Origin: Oscillospiraceae bacterium
Lineage (GTDB): Bacteria > Bacillota > Clostridia > Oscillospirales > Ruminococcaceae
NCBI GenBank assembly: GCA_014799325.1
Contig: JAAVIE010000007.1
Span: 1-40,754, forward strand
Direction of reading: 5' to 3'
Length of the DNA stretch: 40,754 nt
Shown here: in pieces, positions 38,101-40,754 of the stretch
How positions within the stretch are numbered: the stretch's first letter is position 1
Layout of the letters: every line of letters starts with the position of its first letter
Position numbers and translations under genes: made by a program
Notes under the pieces: model-generated
What the model was told of the DNA's origin: nothing
Database searches by the model: none
Seen by the model: the letters and a program-made list of their open reading frames with translations, nothing else

Positions 38101-38505
38101 ATGCTCCTAAGAAGCTTGGTGCTGATTTAGGTTCTCTCAGGAAAGTTGTGCTGATTTGGTTCTCTCAGGAAAGCTGGCGGTAATTTACTGATTTAAAAAA
38201 AATTTCAAAATTCCGAAAATGAAGCTCAATGGCACAAGCGCCAAGAGCTTCATTTTCGGAACCAGACAAAATTTTCGTTGAAAATTTTGTCCTTTTTGAA
38301 ATTCGTGCTATCAGGAAAGTGGTGAGAGTGGTGACCCGCATTATTAAACTTGTGCTATCAGGGCAGTTGTGAGAGTGGAAACCCGCTTTTAAGGAAACAA
38401 GTGATATTTTTTCACCGCTTTTAGAGGTGTTGTGCTGATTTTTACGGCTCTCCCAAGAACCTTGACATAAAATAGGGGCTGCCTTTTTTACAGCTCCTTT
38501 TTATG
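38100..38505. repeat. Structured dispersed repeat, full-length copy
   Basis: Two ~30-bp units (cf. 1-90), aatttcaaaa core with hairpins, ~45-bp gtgctatcagg..gttgtgagagtggaaacccgc units, distal terminator segment also at 31862-31978. Confidence 0.8.
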
Positions 38506-39028
38506 CTCCCAAAAACAACCTAACCGCCCACCCGCTCAGAAACCACCCGCAAAGATCCCCCACCAGCGCCGCAGCAAGGGCGTATCTCGTTTTCTTCACC
38601 TTGGTGGCAGCAAAATAGACCGCAAGGGTGTAAAAAGTTGTCTCGCTGCTGCCTAACATTACCGAAGCCACTCTCCCTGCAAAGCTGTCAGCCCCCTCGC
38701 TGCCTAAAATGCTCTCAAAAATAGCAGTTGCTCCGCTTCCCGAAAAAGGGCGTAATATGGCGAGGGGGGTACATTCCCGCGGAAAGCCGAAAAAGTCAGT
38801 CACAGGGGCAAGAAGCTCCGAGATAAGCTCCACCCCGCCGCAGTTTCGGAACATTCCCACGCTCACCACCAAAGCCATAAGGGAGGGAAAAATATCCTTG
38901 ACGGTGTGTAAACCCTCCTCCGCTCCCTTTATGAATTCCGAAAAAATGTCGGTTTTTTTGAAAAACGCGTACAGACACACCAGACCGAAAATTATGGGAA
39001 TGGCATAGTCGCCGATGTTGAGGTTCAA
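38501..39028 (-). CDS. spmB: Spore maturation protein B
   Basis: IFGLVCLYAFFKKTDIFSEFIKGAEEGLHTVKDIFPSLMALVVSVGMFRNCGG...GSEGADSFAGRVASVMLGSSETTFYTLAVY. Confidence 0.93.
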   Translation of the reverse strand: MNLNIGDYAIPIIFGLVCLYAFFKKTDIFSEFIKGAEEGLHTVKDIFPSLMALVVSVGMFRNCGGVELISELLAPVTDFFGFPRECTPLAILRPFSGSGATAIFESILGSEGADSFAGRVASVMLGSSETTFYTLAVYFAATKVKKTRYALAAALVGDLCGWFLSGWAVRLFLGA

Positions 39029-39070
39029 ATTCTATCACCTGTTTTTGTTAAATTTTGTTCCAAGATCTGT

Positions 39071-39263
39071 TATACTATTTCTTTATCATACTGCAGACTA
39101 TATCTACAATATGATTCTTTGTGCTATGCACGGCGTTGACGGTGAAACCGCCAAGAAAGTTAGTTCAATACTGATTCTGTCAAAACCTTTGATTTTGACA
39201 GCCGTCCGGAGGGCGGCATCATACAATATACTTTGTCTATTGTTTGATCAAGAATCAGTATTA
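39071..39263 (+). repeat. MITE-like composite hairpin repeat, subfamily 1 copy 2
   Basis: tatactatttctttatcatactgcagac ... aagaatcagtatt; lies between spmA and spmB. Confidence 0.9.
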
Positions 39264-39673
39264 AAATTCTTGCAAAAATTGTTAAATCTTATCATCTGAT
39301 TTTTACTTTTTCTCTTAGCTCCCTCACCTCAAAAAATAAGGTGAGTTAATTTTTTAGCAGCTTTTATGACTGCTGTTCAGTCAGTTTTAACGAGCCGCCG
39401 CTTCATTGTCATGGACATGGACGTTATAAAAAAATCATAAGACTTTATTTTTTAAAGCGAATAATTGCAGAATATTAAAAATAATTTGACTTGATTATTA
39501 TTACTAAACCCTTTTATAATAAGGGTTTTTAAAAATCAGTATTTTTAGGCACTTCTCAAAAAAATAATGTCAAATGATTTTTTAGCCGTTTTTTCGGACT
39601 GCACGACCGAACTGACAAAAAACGGAAAAATATGTCCCACAATGACATGAATTATTAAAAAAATAAGGTCACC

Positions 39674-40342
39674 TTATTTTTTAGCCTTTTTGTATATCTT
39701 CCCCAAAACCTTTGCCGCTGTTAGGGTAAGCAGTAAATTCACCACCGACACAACCCAGACAGCAGGCAGAATTTCCATAGGCGCGGAGGAGCCGTGCTGT
39801 AATCTTAAAGCTGCCGCTGTGGTGGGGATAAGCTGAAGGCTGGCGGTATTCAGTATGGTGAAAAGGATCATGTTGTCGGTGGCAGTATCTTTGGGGAAAG
39901 GTATGTCTTTTTTCATACAACTACTGCTGACTGTGCCGCTCATCTTTTCACTCCTCTTTTCAAAGGTATCGTCGTGTTCCTCTTTTTCCAGCTCTTTCAT
40001 TGCTGCTATTCCAAAAGGGGTAGAAGCGTTACCCAGCCCCAGCAGATTTGCGGTAACATTTAAAATTATGTACTGCATGGCCTTTCCCTTTCGGTCGATC
40101 CCCTTGAAAAGCTTTGAAAGCAGGGGACTGAGAATTTTCGCAATGATTTCGGTAAGCCCCGAGGTCTGCGCCACCCGCATTATCCCGCTCCAAAGGCAGA
40201 TAACGCCGCACAATGTTATGGCAAGCGCCACCGCGTCGCCGCAGGAAGTGATTATTCCGTTGCTGACTGCCGCCGCATCGCCCCGTACAAAGCCAATGAC
40301 GACCGATAATATTATCAAGCCGCCGAAAATATAATTCATCAT
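39674..40342 (-). CDS. spmA: Spore maturation protein A
   Basis: MNYIFGGLIILSVVIGFVRG...NVTANLLGLGNASTPFGIAAMKELE. Confidence 0.93.
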   Translation of the reverse strand: MMNYIFGGLIILSVVIGFVRGDAAAVSNGIITSCGDAVALAITLCGVICLWSGIMRVAQTSGLTEIIAKILSPLLSKLFKGIDRKGKAMQYIILNVTANLLGLGNASTPFGIAAMKELEKEEHDDTFEKRSEKMSGTVSSSCMKKDIPFPKDTATDNMILFTILNTASLQLIPTTAAALRLQHGSSAPMEILPAVWVVSVVNLLLTLTAAKVLGKIYKKAKK

Positions 40343-40368
40343 AATCTCACCCCCATTTTGGCTTTAAG

Positions 40369-40534
40369 AACTTGTTCCAATAGGAGCGGTGTGCGGATTT
40401 TCGAGTGAAATTTTTCGCAATCAAGGAAGAAATACTTAATGTATTTCAGCGACTTTTTCAAAGTCGCATAAGCTTCTTCTGACGAAGAGTGCGGAAAATT
40501 TCGCCGAAAAGATGTGCGCCGATCCTATTGGAAC
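40369..40534. repeat. Fold-back (inverted terminal repeat) element
   Basis: gaacttgttccaataggagcggtgtgcggattttcg... / ...ggcgcacatc-related arm ending gatcctattggaacatgttc. Confidence 0.8.
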
Positions 40535-40564
40535 ATGTTCTATTTATCAAAAATAACATCATCT

Positions 40565-40754
40565 TATACTATTTCCTTATCATACTGTAGACTACGTCTA
40601 CAGTATGATTCGCCGTGCTATGCATGGCGTTGGCAGTGAAACCGCCAAGAAAGTTAGTTCAATACTAATTCTGTCAAAATCTTTGATTTTGACAGCCGCC
40701 TGAATGGCGGCATCATACAATAGACTTTGCCTATTGTATGATCAAGAATTAGTA
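40565..40754 (+). repeat. MITE-like composite hairpin repeat, subfamily 1 copy 3 (reaches window end)
   Basis: tatactatttccttatcatactgtagac ... aagaattagta. Confidence 0.9.

Overview
AT-rich Firmicutes chromosomal window. The spmA/spmB sporulation genes, the repeat content and the codon style suggest a Ruminococcus-like Clostridia (inference; taxonomy was not searched). Housekeeping and accessory genes include a 2-hydroxyacid dehydrogenase, three aldo/keto reductases with a TetR regulator, an FkbM methyltransferase, a secreted tannase-like hydrolase, a two-component system with three apparent frameshifts, a solute-binding lipoprotein, a TPR-like GT2 glycosyltransferase, a YgjP-like peptidase, ComFB-like, RtcB, PlsC, glycogen phosphorylase, a hybrid histidine kinase, a PIG-L deacetylase and SpmB/SpmA. 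A ~7.4 kb integrative element (12481-19856) sits at the 3' end of tRNA-Gln(CTG) and is bounded by a 22-bp direct repeat. It carries a tyrosine integrase, a serine recombinase, an SF2-helicase-like NTPase, an RHH protein and a 192-bp perfect internal direct repeat. It also carries an unannotated 30-aa hydrophobic peptide whose layout (opposed promoter, terminator, SD-sequestering hairpin, three CTATTT-N4-AAATAG operator-like sites) matches a type I toxin-antitoxin-like module; this is my best candidate for an undescribed system. Outside the element are at least three families of structured dispersed repeats. One is a MITE-like family with ATACTAWT...ATTAGTAT ends and a compensatory stem change between copies. 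Another has constant flanks around a variable hairpin core. No searches or folding were run; all calls are by eye from the sequence and supplied ORFs.
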